A stretch of DNA of 64,000 bases from positions 2,688,001-2,752,000 of the forward strand of contig NZ_CP114904.1 of NCBI RefSeq assembly GCF_027497215.1, read 5' to 3'. The translations under genes were made by a program, and so were the position numbers. This stretch comes from Micromonospora sp. WMMD812. GTDB lineage: Bacteria > Actinomycetota > Actinomycetes > Mycobacteriales > Micromonosporaceae. Below are positions 33,031-42,291 of this stretch, one piece after another; position 1 is the stretch's first letter, and the number at the start of each line of letters is the position of its first letter. The notes beneath the pieces are model-generated. The model saw nothing but the letters and a program-made list of their open reading frames with translations, was not told the DNA's origin and did no database searches.

Positions 33031-33471
33031 ATGCCCAGCGACACGCATGACGAGCCGTCCTGCTCGATCGAGCGCAGCCTGCAGGTGTTGGGCGAGCGCT
33101 GGACGCTGCTGATCATCCGCGAGATCTACCTCGGAAGGCACCGCTTCGCCGAGATCCAGTCATCACTGGGCATCGCGTCAAACCTGCTCAGCACCCGGCT
33201 GAAGACACTGGTCGACGCGGGAGTCCTCCGCAAGCGGACGTACCAGGAGCCGGGCAGCCGGCACCGCGACAGCTACCACCTGACCCCGGCCGGCCAGGAG
33301 CTACAGGTGATCCTCGCCGCGCTTCAGCAGTGGGGCGATCACCACTGCCCCCGGCCCTCGGGCCCCTCGGCGCTGCGACGCCAACGGTCCACCGGACGGC
33401 CGGTCCACGTCGGCTTCATCGCCGACGACGACACCCACGAGGTCGCCGCCTCGGACGTCAGCCTGCTCTAG
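33031..33471 (+). CDS. HxlR family transcriptional regulator
   Basis: 146 aa. The winged-helix HxlR signature is complete: CSIERSLQVLGERWTLLIIREIYLGRHRFAEIQSSLGIASNLLSTRLKTLVDAGVL (about residues 11-66) and YHLTPAGQELQVILAALQQWGD. The acidic tail after the domain is unusual. ATG with AAGGAGG site. Probable regulator of the neighbouring SDR or cysteine hydrolase. Confidence 0.87.
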   Translation: MPSDTHDEPSCSIERSLQVLGERWTLLIIREIYLGRHRFAEIQSSLGIASNLLSTRLKTLVDAGVLRKRTYQEPGSRHRDSYHLTPAGQELQVILAALQQWGDHHCPRPSGPSALRRQRSTGRPVHVGFIADDDTHEVAASDVSLL

Positions 33472-33700
33472 GGAGCCGGCCGGCGTCCGGCCAGGCGCGG
33501 GCGTACCAGAGGGGCCGACCGGCCAACTCCGTGGCAGAAGTAGCAACCAACCGGGAATGCGCATGCCGCCGACCGGTCAACCGACGCCAACCTGCGCCAG
33601 GAGCCGGAACGTCCCATTCATCGGCCACAAGCGGCTTCAGGGTGGTTGAGCCCGGAGTCGGGACGGGCTGACTGATCCGGATCTTCGCTAAGGAGAAACT

Positions 33701-34324
33701 GTGACTGAGACCTACGATCGCCGACGCACGGCGGTTCTGCTGGTTGATCCCTACAACGACTTCATCTCCGAGGGCGGCCAGGTCTGGCCGCGAGTGGAGC
33801 CGGTGGCGAAGCAGATCGGTCTGCTGGACAACCTGCGTGCCGTGATCGCCGCCGCCCGCGAGGCCGGCGTGCGAGTGGTGTTCGTGCCGCACCACCGGTG
33901 GGAGCGAGGCGACTACGAGACCTGGGGGCACCTGGCCTCCGGACAGCGGTACCAGAAGCAGCACCACAACTTCGCTCGAGGCTCCTGGGGCGGCGAGTTC
34001 CACCCCGACTTCCAGCCGCAGGCGGGTGACGTCGTCGCCCAGGAACACTGGGGGCAGAGCGGATTCGCCAATACCGACCTGGATTTCCTGCTCAAGCAGC
34101 ACGGCATCACCCACGTCGCGGTCATCGGCCTGCTGGCCGACACCTGCATCGAGTCCACCGGCCGCTACGCCATGGAACTCGGCTACCACGTCACGCTGGT
34201 CCGCGACGCCACCGCGGCCCTCACCCCGGAGAAGTTGCACGCCGCACACGAGTTGAACGGCCCCACCTACGCCCACGCCATCGTCTCCACGCACGAGATC
34301 GTCGCCGCGTTCACCGACGCGTGA
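33701..34324 (+). CDS. isochorismatase-like cysteine hydrolase
   Basis: 207 aa with the family triad positions: Asp near residue 16 (LLVDPYNDF), a Lys in the central part, and Cys in LLADTCIESTGRYAMELGY (about residue 148). These enzymes hydrolyse amide or vinyl-ether bonds (nicotinamidase, isochorismatase and relatives). The substrate cannot be assigned. It precedes an LLM flavin oxidoreductase by 88 bp. Confidence 0.85.
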   Translation: MTETYDRRRTAVLLVDPYNDFISEGGQVWPRVEPVAKQIGLLDNLRAVIAAAREAGVRVVFVPHHRWERGDYETWGHLASGQRYQKQHHNFARGSWGGEFHPDFQPQAGDVVAQEHWGQSGFANTDLDFLLKQHGITHVAVIGLLADTCIESTGRYAMELGYHVTLVRDATAALTPEKLHAAHELNGPTYAHAIVSTHEIVAAFTDA

Positions 34325-34412
34325 TCCCGACCTGACAACTGCCGGGCGGTCAGCTGGTCGGGTCGTACGCCGGGCGTGACCTCCTTCCTCTGCAAGCGAT
34401 AGGGATTCAGAA

Positions 34413-35459
34413 ATGAACGCGCACCTCGCCGACACGTCAGTGCTGGACGAAACTCCCGCGCGAGCGCGCTCGCCGCTGCCGCCGCTGTCCGTGCTGGAGC
34501 TGGCTCTGATGCAGGAGGGTTCGAGTGCGCGTGAAGGCCTTCAGGCGGTCGTCTCGACCGCGCAACGAGCCGCAGAGCTGGGATTCCGTCGGGTGTGGGT
34601 CGCCGAGCACCACGGCTATCGCTCGGTCGGCAGCGTCGCACCTCCCGTGCTGGCCACCCATCTGGCGGCGATGACCAGCGCGATCCGGGTCGGCTCGGGC
34701 GGCGTGCTGCTGCCGCACCACGCCCCGCTGGCGGTTGCCGAGCAGTTCACGACGCTGGCCTCGCTGAATCCGGGGCGGGTCGATCTGGGAATCGGCCGTG
34801 GGCCGGGCACGAGCGATCCCGCCACCATCCGGGCCCTGCGTCGCGGCGCGGACCAGGCGACCGACGCCGAGTATCGCGCCGACCTCATCGAACTGCTGGG
34901 TCACCTGGACGGTCGCGGCGGCACCCGGGTGCTGCCGGGTGCCGACACCCTGCCGGAGCCGTGGCTCCTGTCGTCGAGCGTCACGGGGGCCGACCTCGCT
35001 GCCGAGCTGGGCCTGCCGATCGCCTTCGCGTACCACATCCGTCCCGGTAACGCCGTGGACGCGCTGGCCCGCTATCGCGAGCGGTTCCGCCCGTCGCGGT
35101 GGCGGGAGGCGCCCTACGCGCTGGTGAGCGTCGAGACGGTCTGCGCCGCGACGGACGGCGACGCGATCGCGCTCGGCCGCCCGGCGCGACTGGCCATGGC
35201 GGCGGCCGTGCAGGGCCGAGGCGGCGACGCACCGCTGCTGTCGCCCGCTCAGGCGGCGGTGGAGACGCTGCCCGCGGAACTGGAGGAACGGCTCGACCAG
35301 ATGCAGGCCACCCAGGCGTACGGCTCGGCGGAGACGGTGTACGGCCGGCTGTCCGCCGTGGCCGCGCAGACCGGCGCGGACGAGCTCATGCTGTCCACGC
35401 CGCTCTATCACCTCGCCGACCGCCTGCGTTCCCTTGAGCTGGTGACTGCGGCGGCCTGA
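34413..35459 (+). CDS. LLM class flavin-dependent oxidoreductase
   Basis: 348 aa luciferase-like enzyme. LPPLSVLELALMQEGSSAREGLQA at the start, FRRVWVAEHHGYRSVGSVAPPVLATHLAAMTSAIRVGSGGVLLPHHAPLAVAEQFTTLASLNPGRVDLGIGRGPG in the middle; the AEHH motif and this layout are typical of FMN-dependent MsnO8-type members. Likely a monooxygenase on an unknown substrate. Confidence 0.88.
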   Translation: MNAHLADTSVLDETPARARSPLPPLSVLELALMQEGSSAREGLQAVVSTAQRAAELGFRRVWVAEHHGYRSVGSVAPPVLATHLAAMTSAIRVGSGGVLLPHHAPLAVAEQFTTLASLNPGRVDLGIGRGPGTSDPATIRALRRGADQATDAEYRADLIELLGHLDGRGGTRVLPGADTLPEPWLLSSSVTGADLAAELGLPIAFAYHIRPGNAVDALARYRERFRPSRWREAPYALVSVETVCAATDGDAIALGRPARLAMAAAVQGRGGDAPLLSPAQAAVETLPAELEERLDQMQATQAYGSAETVYGRLSAVAAQTGADELMLSTPLYHLADRLRSLELVTAAA

Positions 35460-35522
35460 CACCGCTGCGGCGCGCTGCCGGACGCGGGGTCGCGTCGTGT
35501 CGCCGGCAGCGCTGAAGCGGCC

Positions 35523-36053
35523 TTACGGGAGGTCGGTGCCGTTCCCGTCCGTCATCAGCCGGGCGGCCGTGTCGGGTAGCTCCACCTCGTGCCCGTTCGC
35601 ACACTTGACCACGACGCCGAGCGGACTCCCGCAGCCGACGTGCACGAGCTCGACACCGCCCTCCCGGCCGAGCCGCTCCCCCCACTGCATCAGGGCGACG
35701 AGCACGGGAAAGAGCTCTCGGCCCAGGTCGGTGAGGACGTACTCGTACCGGGTCCGCTTGCCCGGCTCCTGGTAAGGCCGCCGCCGCAGCAGACCGTCCG
35801 CGACCAGCTGCTTGAGCCGCTTGGCAGCCACCGCCTCGGTCAGGCCGGTACGCCGGGCCAGTTCGTCGAAGCGCCGGCCGCCGTAGTAGATCTCGCGCAT
35901 CAGGATCATCGCCGACCGGGTGCCGATCAGCTCCAGCGCGTGCTCGATGCGGCACCAGCCCTCCGCCTGCCAGGCGTCGCGATCGGCGAAGCGACCGGTC
36001 AAGGTGATGACGGCGTCGGTGTCGGGCCCTGCCGGCCCGGCTGACTGTGTCAC
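35523..36053 (-). CDS. HxlR family regulator of the adjacent MFS gene
   Basis: 176 aa. CRIEHALELIGTRSAMILMREIYYGGRRFDELARRTGLTEAVAAKRLKQLVADGLL is the winged helix, followed by a C-terminal extension with a VGCGSPLGVVVKCANGHEV segment whose Cys pair may bind metal or sense redox. GTG at 36053 (GGGAG site) is preferred because the ATG at 36086 lies inside the operator. Divergent from the MFS gene with two identical palindromes between. Confidence 0.85.
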   Translation of the reverse strand: MTQSAGPAGPDTDAVITLTGRFADRDAWQAEGWCRIEHALELIGTRSAMILMREIYYGGRRFDELARRTGLTEAVAAKRLKQLVADGLLRRRPYQEPGKRTRYEYVLTDLGRELFPVLVALMQWGERLGREGGVELVHVGCGSPLGVVVKCANGHEVELPDTAARLMTDGNGTDLP

Positions 36054-36068
36054 GGCTCCCACACCCCT

Positions 36069-36128
36069 CTGGCTAGGCGATGGCATAGCCAGGGGTGCTA
36101 CCGTCTGGCTATGGTCTCCACTAGCCAG
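36069..36128. promoter_or_regulatory. twin identical operators CTGGCTA-N10-TAGCCAG
   Basis: Operator 1: CTGGCTA at 36069-36075 and TAGCCAG at 36086-36092. Operator 2: CTGGCTA at 36105-36111 and TAGCCAG at 36122-36128. Both have 10-bp spacers and their centres are 36 bp apart. They flank the divergent promoters of the HxlR and MFS genes; the second overlaps the MFS start codon. Confidence 0.75.
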
Positions 36129-37664
36129 CCTAACACCGCCGCCGGGCCCCGACCGGCGCCGACGACCGAGGCGCGGCGACGATGGTTCGCGCTCTTCGTC
36201 GTCTGCCTGGGCGTGATGATGACATTCGTCAACGTGTCGTCGACGATCTCGGCGCTACCGCCGATCCAGGACGACCTGCACCTGTCCGCCAGCACGCTGG
36301 TCTGGGTGAGCAGCGCCTTTAGCCTCGCCGTGGTGAGCCTGGTCCTCTCCGCCGGCACGCTGAGCGACCTGCTCGGGCGCCGGCGGGTCTTCTGCTACGG
36401 CGTCGGAATCCTCACGCTCGGCAGCGCGCTCGCCTTCGCCGCACCGAACGCGGGCCTGATCATCGCGGCCCAGGCCGTGATGGGCGTCGGCGCCGCGGCC
36501 GTGCTGCCGTCGAGCCTGTCGATCGTGAGTCACGCCTTCACCGACCCCCACGAGCGGACCGGCGCCATCAGCGTCTGGGCCAGCTGCGCCGGCCTCGGGC
36601 TGGCGATCGGGCCGCTGGTGGCGGGCGCGCTCCTGGACCACGCCTCCTGGCACGCGGTCTACCTCACCAACCTCGTCCTCGGGGTGCTCGCCCTCGTGCT
36701 CGCCCCGCTGTTCGTGGCGGAGAGCCGGCACCCGTCGCGGCGACTCGATCCCGCCGGCGTGCTGCTGGGCACCATCGCGATCGCGTCGGCGACCTACGCC
36801 ATCATCCAGGGCGGCGCCAGCGGATACGGCCGGCCGGCGATCATCGCGGCCTACGTGGTCTTCGCCGCCTCGCTGGTGGCCTTCGTCCGGCTCGAACTCC
36901 GCCACCACGACCCCATGCTCGACCTGCGGCTGTTCAAGAGCGCCTCGTTCGCGACCGTGATGACGATCGGCGCCGTCACGATGTTCGGCTTCGTCGGCAT
37001 CTCGCTGCTCACCGTCCTCTATCTGGAACGGATCGCCCACGCGAGCGCCCTGGAGACCGGGGTGAAGCTGCTCCCCATGTTCGTCCCCTACATCGTCGTC
37101 AGCGCACTCGCCGGTCGCCTGGCCCGCCGGGTCGGCATCGCCCCCGTGCTCGCCGCGGGGCTCGTCCTCATGGGCGCCGGGGCCCTCGCGCTGCTGATGG
37201 TCGGCCCGACCAGCGGGTACGGGGCGATGTGGCCGGGGCTGCTCGTCGCCGGCGTCGGCTCGGCGCTACTGGTGGCGCCGGCGACCGCCGCAGCCGTCAA
37301 CAGCGTGCCACCGCTGCAGGCCGGCATGGCCGCCGGCTCGGTCAACATGTTCCGCCAGCTGGGCAGCGTGCTCGGCCCGAGCATCCTCGGCACCCTCGCC
37401 ACGACCCGCTTCCCGACGTACCTGCACGAGCAGCTCACGGCGGCCGGAGTGCCGTCCGACACGGCCGAATCGGTCGCCGCGGGCGCCGCGCACGGCGGCA
37501 GCACGGGTCAGCTACCGGCCCCGCTGGAGCACACGCTCTCTTTGGCCGTGCCGCGGGCCTTCACCGACGCCCTTCACCTCGGCTGGCTCGTCGGCGGCGT
37601 CGTCCTGCTCGTCATGGTGATCCCGACGGTGCTGTTCGTCCGGCAGCGCCCGGCAACTGCCTGA
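36111..37664 (+). CDS. MFS multidrug exporter (DHA2 family)
   Basis: 517 aa, about 14 membrane helices. Motif A GTLSDLLGRRRVF follows helix 2 and antiporter motif C GLGLAIGPLVAGALLDH is in helix 5. Exports an unknown toxic compound with proton exchange. The ATG lies within operator 2, so the message may be leaderless and fully blocked by the HxlR repressor. Confidence 0.88.
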   Translation: MVSTSQPNTAAGPRPAPTTEARRRWFALFVVCLGVMMTFVNVSSTISALPPIQDDLHLSASTLVWVSSAFSLAVVSLVLSAGTLSDLLGRRRVFCYGVGILTLGSALAFAAPNAGLIIAAQAVMGVGAAAVLPSSLSIVSHAFTDPHERTGAISVWASCAGLGLAIGPLVAGALLDHASWHAVYLTNLVLGVLALVLAPLFVAESRHPSRRLDPAGVLLGTIAIASATYAIIQGGASGYGRPAIIAAYVVFAASLVAFVRLELRHHDPMLDLRLFKSASFATVMTIGAVTMFGFVGISLLTVLYLERIAHASALETGVKLLPMFVPYIVVSALAGRLARRVGIAPVLAAGLVLMGAGALALLMVGPTSGYGAMWPGLLVAGVGSALLVAPATAAAVNSVPPLQAGMAAGSVNMFRQLGSVLGPSILGTLATTRFPTYLHEQLTAAGVPSDTAESVAAGAAHGGSTGQLPAPLEHTLSLAVPRAFTDALHLGWLVGGVVLLVMVIPTVLFVRQRPATA

Positions 37665-37739
37665 TCCACCGGTCGCCCCGCTCGACACCGACGATCGAGT
37701 GGGGCGTCCCGGCTCCGGCTGCCGCCGTATCCTCCTCCC

Positions 37740-38450
37740 GTGGGATTGCGGTTCACGACGCGCGCGTCCGACTCGCCGTGGGTCGACGCCGTGTGGACCT
37801 GCACGAGCGAGCAGGTCACGGAGATGACCTCCGTCGCGACGGCGTCGTGGGGCCTGGTGTTCTGGCAGTGCGAGGGCAGCGCGTACGCCGCCGTTTCCGG
37901 CCCCGAGACCAGGACCGGCGCCGCGCCGGTGCCCGAAGGCGCTACCTTCGTCGGCATCGAGTTCGCCGTGGGAACGTCGCTCCGGGCCATTCCCACGCCC
38001 GCCCTGGTCGACGGCGGCACCGACCTCCCCGACGCCACGCGCAGATCCTTCTGCGTGGACGGTGTCCGCTGGGAGACGCCCGGCCCCGATGACGCCGAGG
38101 CCCTGGTCGACCGCCTGGTCCGCTCCGGTGCCGTGGTGCGGGACCCGCTGGTCACCGAGGTCCGCCGGGGCCACCGGCCCGCCGTGTCGGCACGCACCGT
38201 CGAACGCCGGTTCCGATCGGCGACCGGACTGACCCAGGGCGCGATACGGCAGATCGAACGCGCACGCACGGCATCGGCGCTCCTGGCCGCCGGCGCCCCG
38301 GTCGCCGATGCCGTCGCCCAGCTCGCGTACTTCGACGAGCCGCACCTGGCCCGCGCGCTGCAGCGGTACATCGGGCGTACGGCGCGGCAGCTGCGCGAGG
38401 GGGCCGGTGGCGCGATCGGTCTGGACCTGAGTCAGCCGACGACGTCGTAG
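37740..38450 (+). CDS. AraC family regulator
   Basis: 236 aa. The N-terminal ligand-like domain is followed by a C-terminal AraC helix-turn-helix (VSARTVERRFRSATGLTQGAIRQIERARTASALLAAGAPVADAVAQLAYFDEPHLARALQRYIG, about residues 150-215). Its 3' end overlaps the converging dihydrofolate-reductase-like gene by 19 bp, a gene it may regulate. Confidence 0.85.
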   Translation: MGLRFTTRASDSPWVDAVWTCTSEQVTEMTSVATASWGLVFWQCEGSAYAAVSGPETRTGAAPVPEGATFVGIEFAVGTSLRAIPTPALVDGGTDLPDATRRSFCVDGVRWETPGPDDAEALVDRLVRSGAVVRDPLVTEVRRGHRPAVSARTVERRFRSATGLTQGAIRQIERARTASALLAAGAPVADAVAQLAYFDEPHLARALQRYIGRTARQLREGAGGAIGLDLSQPTTS

Positions 38451-39007
38451 ATCAGCTTGACGATGCCGTTCGAGTAGGGCGCGGACTCCCGGAGGCTCAG
38501 CACCTGCTTGTCCTTGTCCGCCTGGCTGAACAGGCTCTTTCCGGCTCCGAGCAACACGGGGAAGACGAGAAGGTTGTACCGATTGATCAGACCCGCGTCC
38601 GACAGGCGTCGGGCGAGCTCCGCGCTCCCGTGGATGAAGATCGCGCCACCCTCGCTCTTCTTGAGCTCGACGACGTCATCGATCGAGCGCAGAATCGTGG
38701 TCGGCCCCCATCCGTCGACGAGGGCGTCCTCGGGAAGCGTGCTCGAGACCACGTACTTCGGCAGATCCTTGTAGGCGGCGTGGTCTTCCGAGTCGCGCCA
38801 GACCGGCGCGAACGCCTCGTAGCTGCGGCGGCCGAACATCAGCGCCGTGGTGTCCGCGAGCTCCTCGCCCTTGAGCGAGAACGCGTCGGCCACGAAGTCG
38901 ATGTCCTTGAAAACCCAGCCACCGCTGCGGTGCCCCTCGCTCGGCCCGCCTGGAGAGTCCACAACGCCGTCGAGCGACATGAACCCGGTGTAGACCACAT
39001 CACGCAT
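38432..39007 (-). CDS. dihydrofolate reductase/RibD-C family protein
   Basis: 191 aa. RDVVYTGFMSLDGVVDSPGG, TTALMFGRRSYEAF, GGAIFIHGSAELARRLSDAGLINRYNLLVFPVLLGAGKSLF are the usual landmarks of the YyaP/YwjB-like dihydrofolate-reductase fold. These NADPH-binding reductases have diverse or unknown substrates. The ATG at 39007 has a GGAG site; two residues upstream frames were dropped. Tail-to-tail overlap with the AraC gene. Confidence 0.87.
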   Translation of the reverse strand: MRDVVYTGFMSLDGVVDSPGGPSEGHRSGGWVFKDIDFVADAFSLKGEELADTTALMFGRRSYEAFAPVWRDSEDHAAYKDLPKYVVSSTLPEDALVDGWGPTTILRSIDDVVELKKSEGGAIFIHGSAELARRLSDAGLINRYNLLVFPVLLGAGKSLFSQADKDKQVLSLRESAPYSNGIVKLIYDVVG

Positions 39008-39298
39008 GTGCTGTTCTCTCCTCACGAGTCAGGCGACGAGCCAGGGTGGATCGACCGGCGGGCGGAGAGCGCCGAAATGCGCCCGCGGTGCGTGCCCACA
39101 TCCATGCTAGGGATCGGCACCGGGGCCGTCTTGTACGAAAACGACGACACATTTCTGCCCGGCCGACCCGGCCCGCGTCCTCGGCCGGTAGGCAGGGCTG
39201 CTACCGGCCGAGGTGGCGCGTCAGTCGGCGGGGCTTGCCACGTGCCGGGTCAGCCGGGCCGTCGCGGCGGGCGCCGCACCTGGCTGAGCGAAAGGTGG

Positions 39299-39985
39299 TT
39301 AGCTCAGAGCCTCGACGGCGGTGTGGATCAGGTCGGCGACCGCCTCCGGCTGGGAGACGTAGACCGAGTGGCTGCCGGGGACCTCACGGACCGTGGCGCC
39401 GGCCCGCTCGGCCATGGCCCGCTGGGCCGGTGGCGGGATCATCCGGTCGTCGCCGGCGACCAGGTACCAGCTCGGCTTGGACCGCCAGGCCGGTTCGGTG
39501 ACCGTGCCACCGAGCGCGCCGATCCCCCAGGGGACCTGCGAGTCGGCCATGAACGCCGCCTCGTCGGCAGGCAGGTCGCCGGCGAAGGAGGCGTGGAACT
39601 TCTCGCGGTCCAGGAGAAGGTAGCCGTCTCGGGGCGGCAGGATCGGCGGGACCGGCGCCCCGGGCGGGGGGTCGGCGATGAGCGTGTTCACGGACTCGCC
39701 CTTGTCCGGAGCGAACGCCGCGATGTAGACGAGTCCGGCGACCCGGGGGTCGCTGCCGGCCTCGGTGACGACCACGCCGCCGTACGAGTGACCCACCAGG
39801 ACCACCGGCCCCTCGATGCCGTCGAGGACCTGCCTGGTCGCCGCCACGTCGCCCTCGAGGGAGACGGTGGGATTCTGCACGACGGCGACGCGGCGGCCCT
39901 GGGAGCGGAGCCGGTCGTAGACACCCCGCCACCCCGACCCGTCGACGAAACCGCCGTGCACCAGCACGACCGTAGGACCACTCAT
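39299..39985 (-). CDS. alpha/beta hydrolase
   Basis: 228 aa esterase-like enzyme of the salicylate-esterase/EstC type: VLVHGGFVDGSGW oxyanion region, nucleophile elbow VLVGHSYGG (Ser at about residue 67), acid region WYLVAGDDRMIPP and catalytic His in VPGSHSVYVSQPEAVADLI. Cytoplasmic, substrate unknown. Divergent from the AraC gene at 40169, which may control it. Confidence 0.88.
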   Translation of the reverse strand: MSGPTVVLVHGGFVDGSGWRGVYDRLRSQGRRVAVVQNPTVSLEGDVAATRQVLDGIEGPVVLVGHSYGGVVVTEAGSDPRVAGLVYIAAFAPDKGESVNTLIADPPPGAPVPPILPPRDGYLLLDREKFHASFAGDLPADEAAFMADSQVPWGIGALGGTVTEPAWRSKPSWYLVAGDDRMIPPPAQRAMAERAGATVREVPGSHSVYVSQPEAVADLIHTAVEALS

Positions 39986-40168
39986 GTTGACCTCCTGTCA
40001 CCGGCGTGCGACCTCTGCGCACCCACGACCTGTAAGACGTCAGCGTTCACGCGCCACCGCCGCGCGACACGGACGAGAGCGCACACGTTGCGGACCCACG
40101 TGCACGTCCGCGAGCGGTTGTCGGGCGCACGAGGCTGTGGTCTACTGCTGCTCGTCGAGGAGGGCGAC

Positions 40169-41158
40169 GTGGCGGAGGCTGTTGTCAGCACAGGCGCGGT
40201 CGATCCGTCCGAGCGTGAATCCTTCTGGCACCACGTGCTCGCCGACACGTTCGCCGCCGTCCAACTCGAGCGGTGGGCCGACCATCGCGAACCGGCCGCC
40301 CGGCTGAGCGCGACACGGCGCGGACGCCTTCTGTTCGCCGAGTTGGAAGCCACCCCGCACGTGCACCGTCGGACGCCGCGTCAGATCCGGCAAGCAGATG
40401 CCATGTACTTCCAGACGGCGATCCTCACCAGAGGCGCCGCAACGCTGGAGCAAGAGGACCGGATGGCCCACCTCAGCCCCGGCGACCTGGTCGTCTACGA
40501 GAATTCGCGACCGTTCACGTGGACGTTCACCGACCGGTGGGCGGTCACGGTCCTGTCGATCCCCCATGACGCCGTCAAGCTCACCGACTCGGAACGACGA
40601 GCCATGAGCGCACGGCGGCTCTCCGGGCGGGACGGCCTCTCCGGCGTGGTGGCGCGGCTCGTCCTCGATCTCACCCGCCACGCAGCCCAGATCCCGAACG
40701 CCCAGTCGGAGCGGATCCTCGCGCACGCGAGCGACCTCGCGATCTCACTGTTCGCCACGTCCGCCAACGCCGAGTACGCGGATGCCCGCCAGCGCAGCAT
40801 GCTCGACCGCATCAAGGCACACATCGAGACGCACTTCCGGGACCGACGCCTGACACCCGATGACATCGCCGCGGCCGCGAACATTTCCACGCGCTACCTC
40901 CACAGGCTGTTCGAGGGCGAGCACGAGACCGTCGCCCGCTACCTGCGGGGCCTGCGCCTGCAGGACGCACGACACAAGCTGCTCGACCCCCGACTCGCCG
41001 GCCACGGCGTCGCCGCGATCGCGCACGGCAGCGGCTTCGGGGACATCAGCGGCTTCAACCGCGCCTTCAAGGCCGCGTACGGAATCACCCCGAGCGACCT
41101 GCGGCGCCGGCGCGGCGCGGACGCTCCCGGGCCGAGGCCACCCTCCGATCCGTCGTGA
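40169..41158 (+). CDS. AraC family regulator with AraC_binding_2-like domain
   Basis: 329 aa. The N-terminal domain (FWHHVLADTFAAVQLE ... YFQTAILTRGAATLEQEDRMAHLSPGDLVVYENSRPFTWTF) matches the cupin-like AraC-binding domain of NimR/FeaR-type regulators. The C-terminal double HTH lies at about residues 215-315 (LTPDDIAAAANISTRYLHRLFEGEHETVARYLRGLRL, then GHGVAAIAHGSGFGDISGFNRAFKAAYGITPSDLR). GTG with a GAGGAGGG site; the long open frame upstream is not coding. Likely controls the divergent hydrolase. Confidence 0.87.
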   Translation: MAEAVVSTGAVDPSERESFWHHVLADTFAAVQLERWADHREPAARLSATRRGRLLFAELEATPHVHRRTPRQIRQADAMYFQTAILTRGAATLEQEDRMAHLSPGDLVVYENSRPFTWTFTDRWAVTVLSIPHDAVKLTDSERRAMSARRLSGRDGLSGVVARLVLDLTRHAAQIPNAQSERILAHASDLAISLFATSANAEYADARQRSMLDRIKAHIETHFRDRRLTPDDIAAAANISTRYLHRLFEGEHETVARYLRGLRLQDARHKLLDPRLAGHGVAAIAHGSGFGDISGFNRAFKAAYGITPSDLRRRRGADAPGPRPPSDPS

Positions 41159-41171
41159 CCCCGCATCCTGG

Positions 41172-42284
41172 GTGAAGCGGTCACGGCGATCGACGCCGCC
41201 GGCCCTCCCGCGTCGGCTGGACGCGCGTTACCGTCGGCGGGTGGCGTTGCTGATCGTGGTGGCAGCTCTGGTCGTCGGCGGGGTGCAGGCCGCCGACGGC
41301 GGTGTCTCCGCCGCGGACCGGCTGGCTGGTGCCGCCGTTCTCCTCGCCGCGACCGCCGCCCTGCACTGGCGCCGCCGTCGACCCGCCGTCGTGCTCGCGG
41401 TTACCGCTGCCGCCGCGGTCAGCTACTACCTGCTCGGTTATCCGCTGGGACCGGAGCCGGTGCCGTTCGTCGTGGCGCTGTACGCGACGGCCGAGGCCGG
41501 GCGGCGGTCGATCGCGGTGACGGCGGTCCCGCTCGCGGTCGGTCTGGTGCTGGCTGCCGACGTCGCTGCCGGTCGGGCGCCCGAGGGTGAGGACCTGGTG
41601 GCGGTCACCGCCGTCCTGGTCGCCGCGGTCGGGCTCGGCGAACTCGCCCGGTCCCGCCGCGAGCAGCGACACGCGCACGCCGAGCGCGCCGTTGCGCAGG
41701 AGCGCCTGCGGATCGCCCGGGACCTGCACGACACGCTGGCCCATCAACTGACCGCGATCAGCGTCCAGGCCGGTGCCGCGCTCTGTAAGCGCGACAGCCG
41801 GCCCGAGCTGGCGTATCCGACCCTGGAGACGGTCCGCGAGGTCGCCGGTGATGCCCTGCGTGAGGTCAGATCGGTGCTGGGCGTCATCCGCGCCGACGCC
41901 ACCGCCGGCGGGAACTCCTGCGACGCGGTGCCGGCGATCGGGGCGCGGGCCGGACTGGCGGTCACGATGACCGTGTCCGGCGAGGCCGGCGCGCTGCCAC
42001 CCGACGTCGACGCCGCCACCTATCGGATCGCCCAGGAGGCGCTCACCAACGTCCGCCGGCACGCCGGCGTGACCGAGGCGGAGGTCCGGCTCGCGTACCT
42101 GCCACGCCACGTCGAGATCGAGGTGCTCGACCGGGGCGGCGGAACCGCGGGCAGCGGCGACCGGACCCCCGGCGGTCACGGCATCGCCGGGATGCGGGAA
42201 CGGGTGACCGCGCTCGGCGGACGGTTCAGCGCCGGGCCCCGCCCGGGTGGCGGGTTCCGCGTCTGGGCGACGATTCCCCGGTGA
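41172..42284 (+). CDS. NarL-type sensor histidine kinase
   Basis: 370 aa. About four to five N-terminal membrane helices (residues 20-160) form the sensor, then the HisKA_3 phosphoacceptor ERLRIARDLHDTLAHQLTAISVQAG (His about residue 186) and an HATPase domain with YRIAQEALTNVRRHAG and GGHGIAGMRERVTALGG. GTG start. Eight bp before the response regulator gene, forming a two-component pair. The signal is unknown. Confidence 0.9.
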   Translation: MKRSRRSTPPALPRRLDARYRRRVALLIVVAALVVGGVQAADGGVSAADRLAGAAVLLAATAALHWRRRRPAVVLAVTAAAAVSYYLLGYPLGPEPVPFVVALYATAEAGRRSIAVTAVPLAVGLVLAADVAAGRAPEGEDLVAVTAVLVAAVGLGELARSRREQRHAHAERAVAQERLRIARDLHDTLAHQLTAISVQAGAALCKRDSRPELAYPTLETVREVAGDALREVRSVLGVIRADATAGGNSCDAVPAIGARAGLAVTMTVSGEAGALPPDVDAATYRIAQEALTNVRRHAGVTEAEVRLAYLPRHVEIEVLDRGGGTAGSGDRTPGGHGIAGMRERVTALGGRFSAGPRPGGGFRVWATIPR

Positions 42285-42291
42285 TGCTCCG

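Noticed and set aside
38630..40168. Long open frame upstream of the AraC gene at 40169
   Set aside because: It runs antisense through the DHFR-like and hydrolase genes; AraC-domain sequence begins only after the GTG with a GAGGAGGG site.
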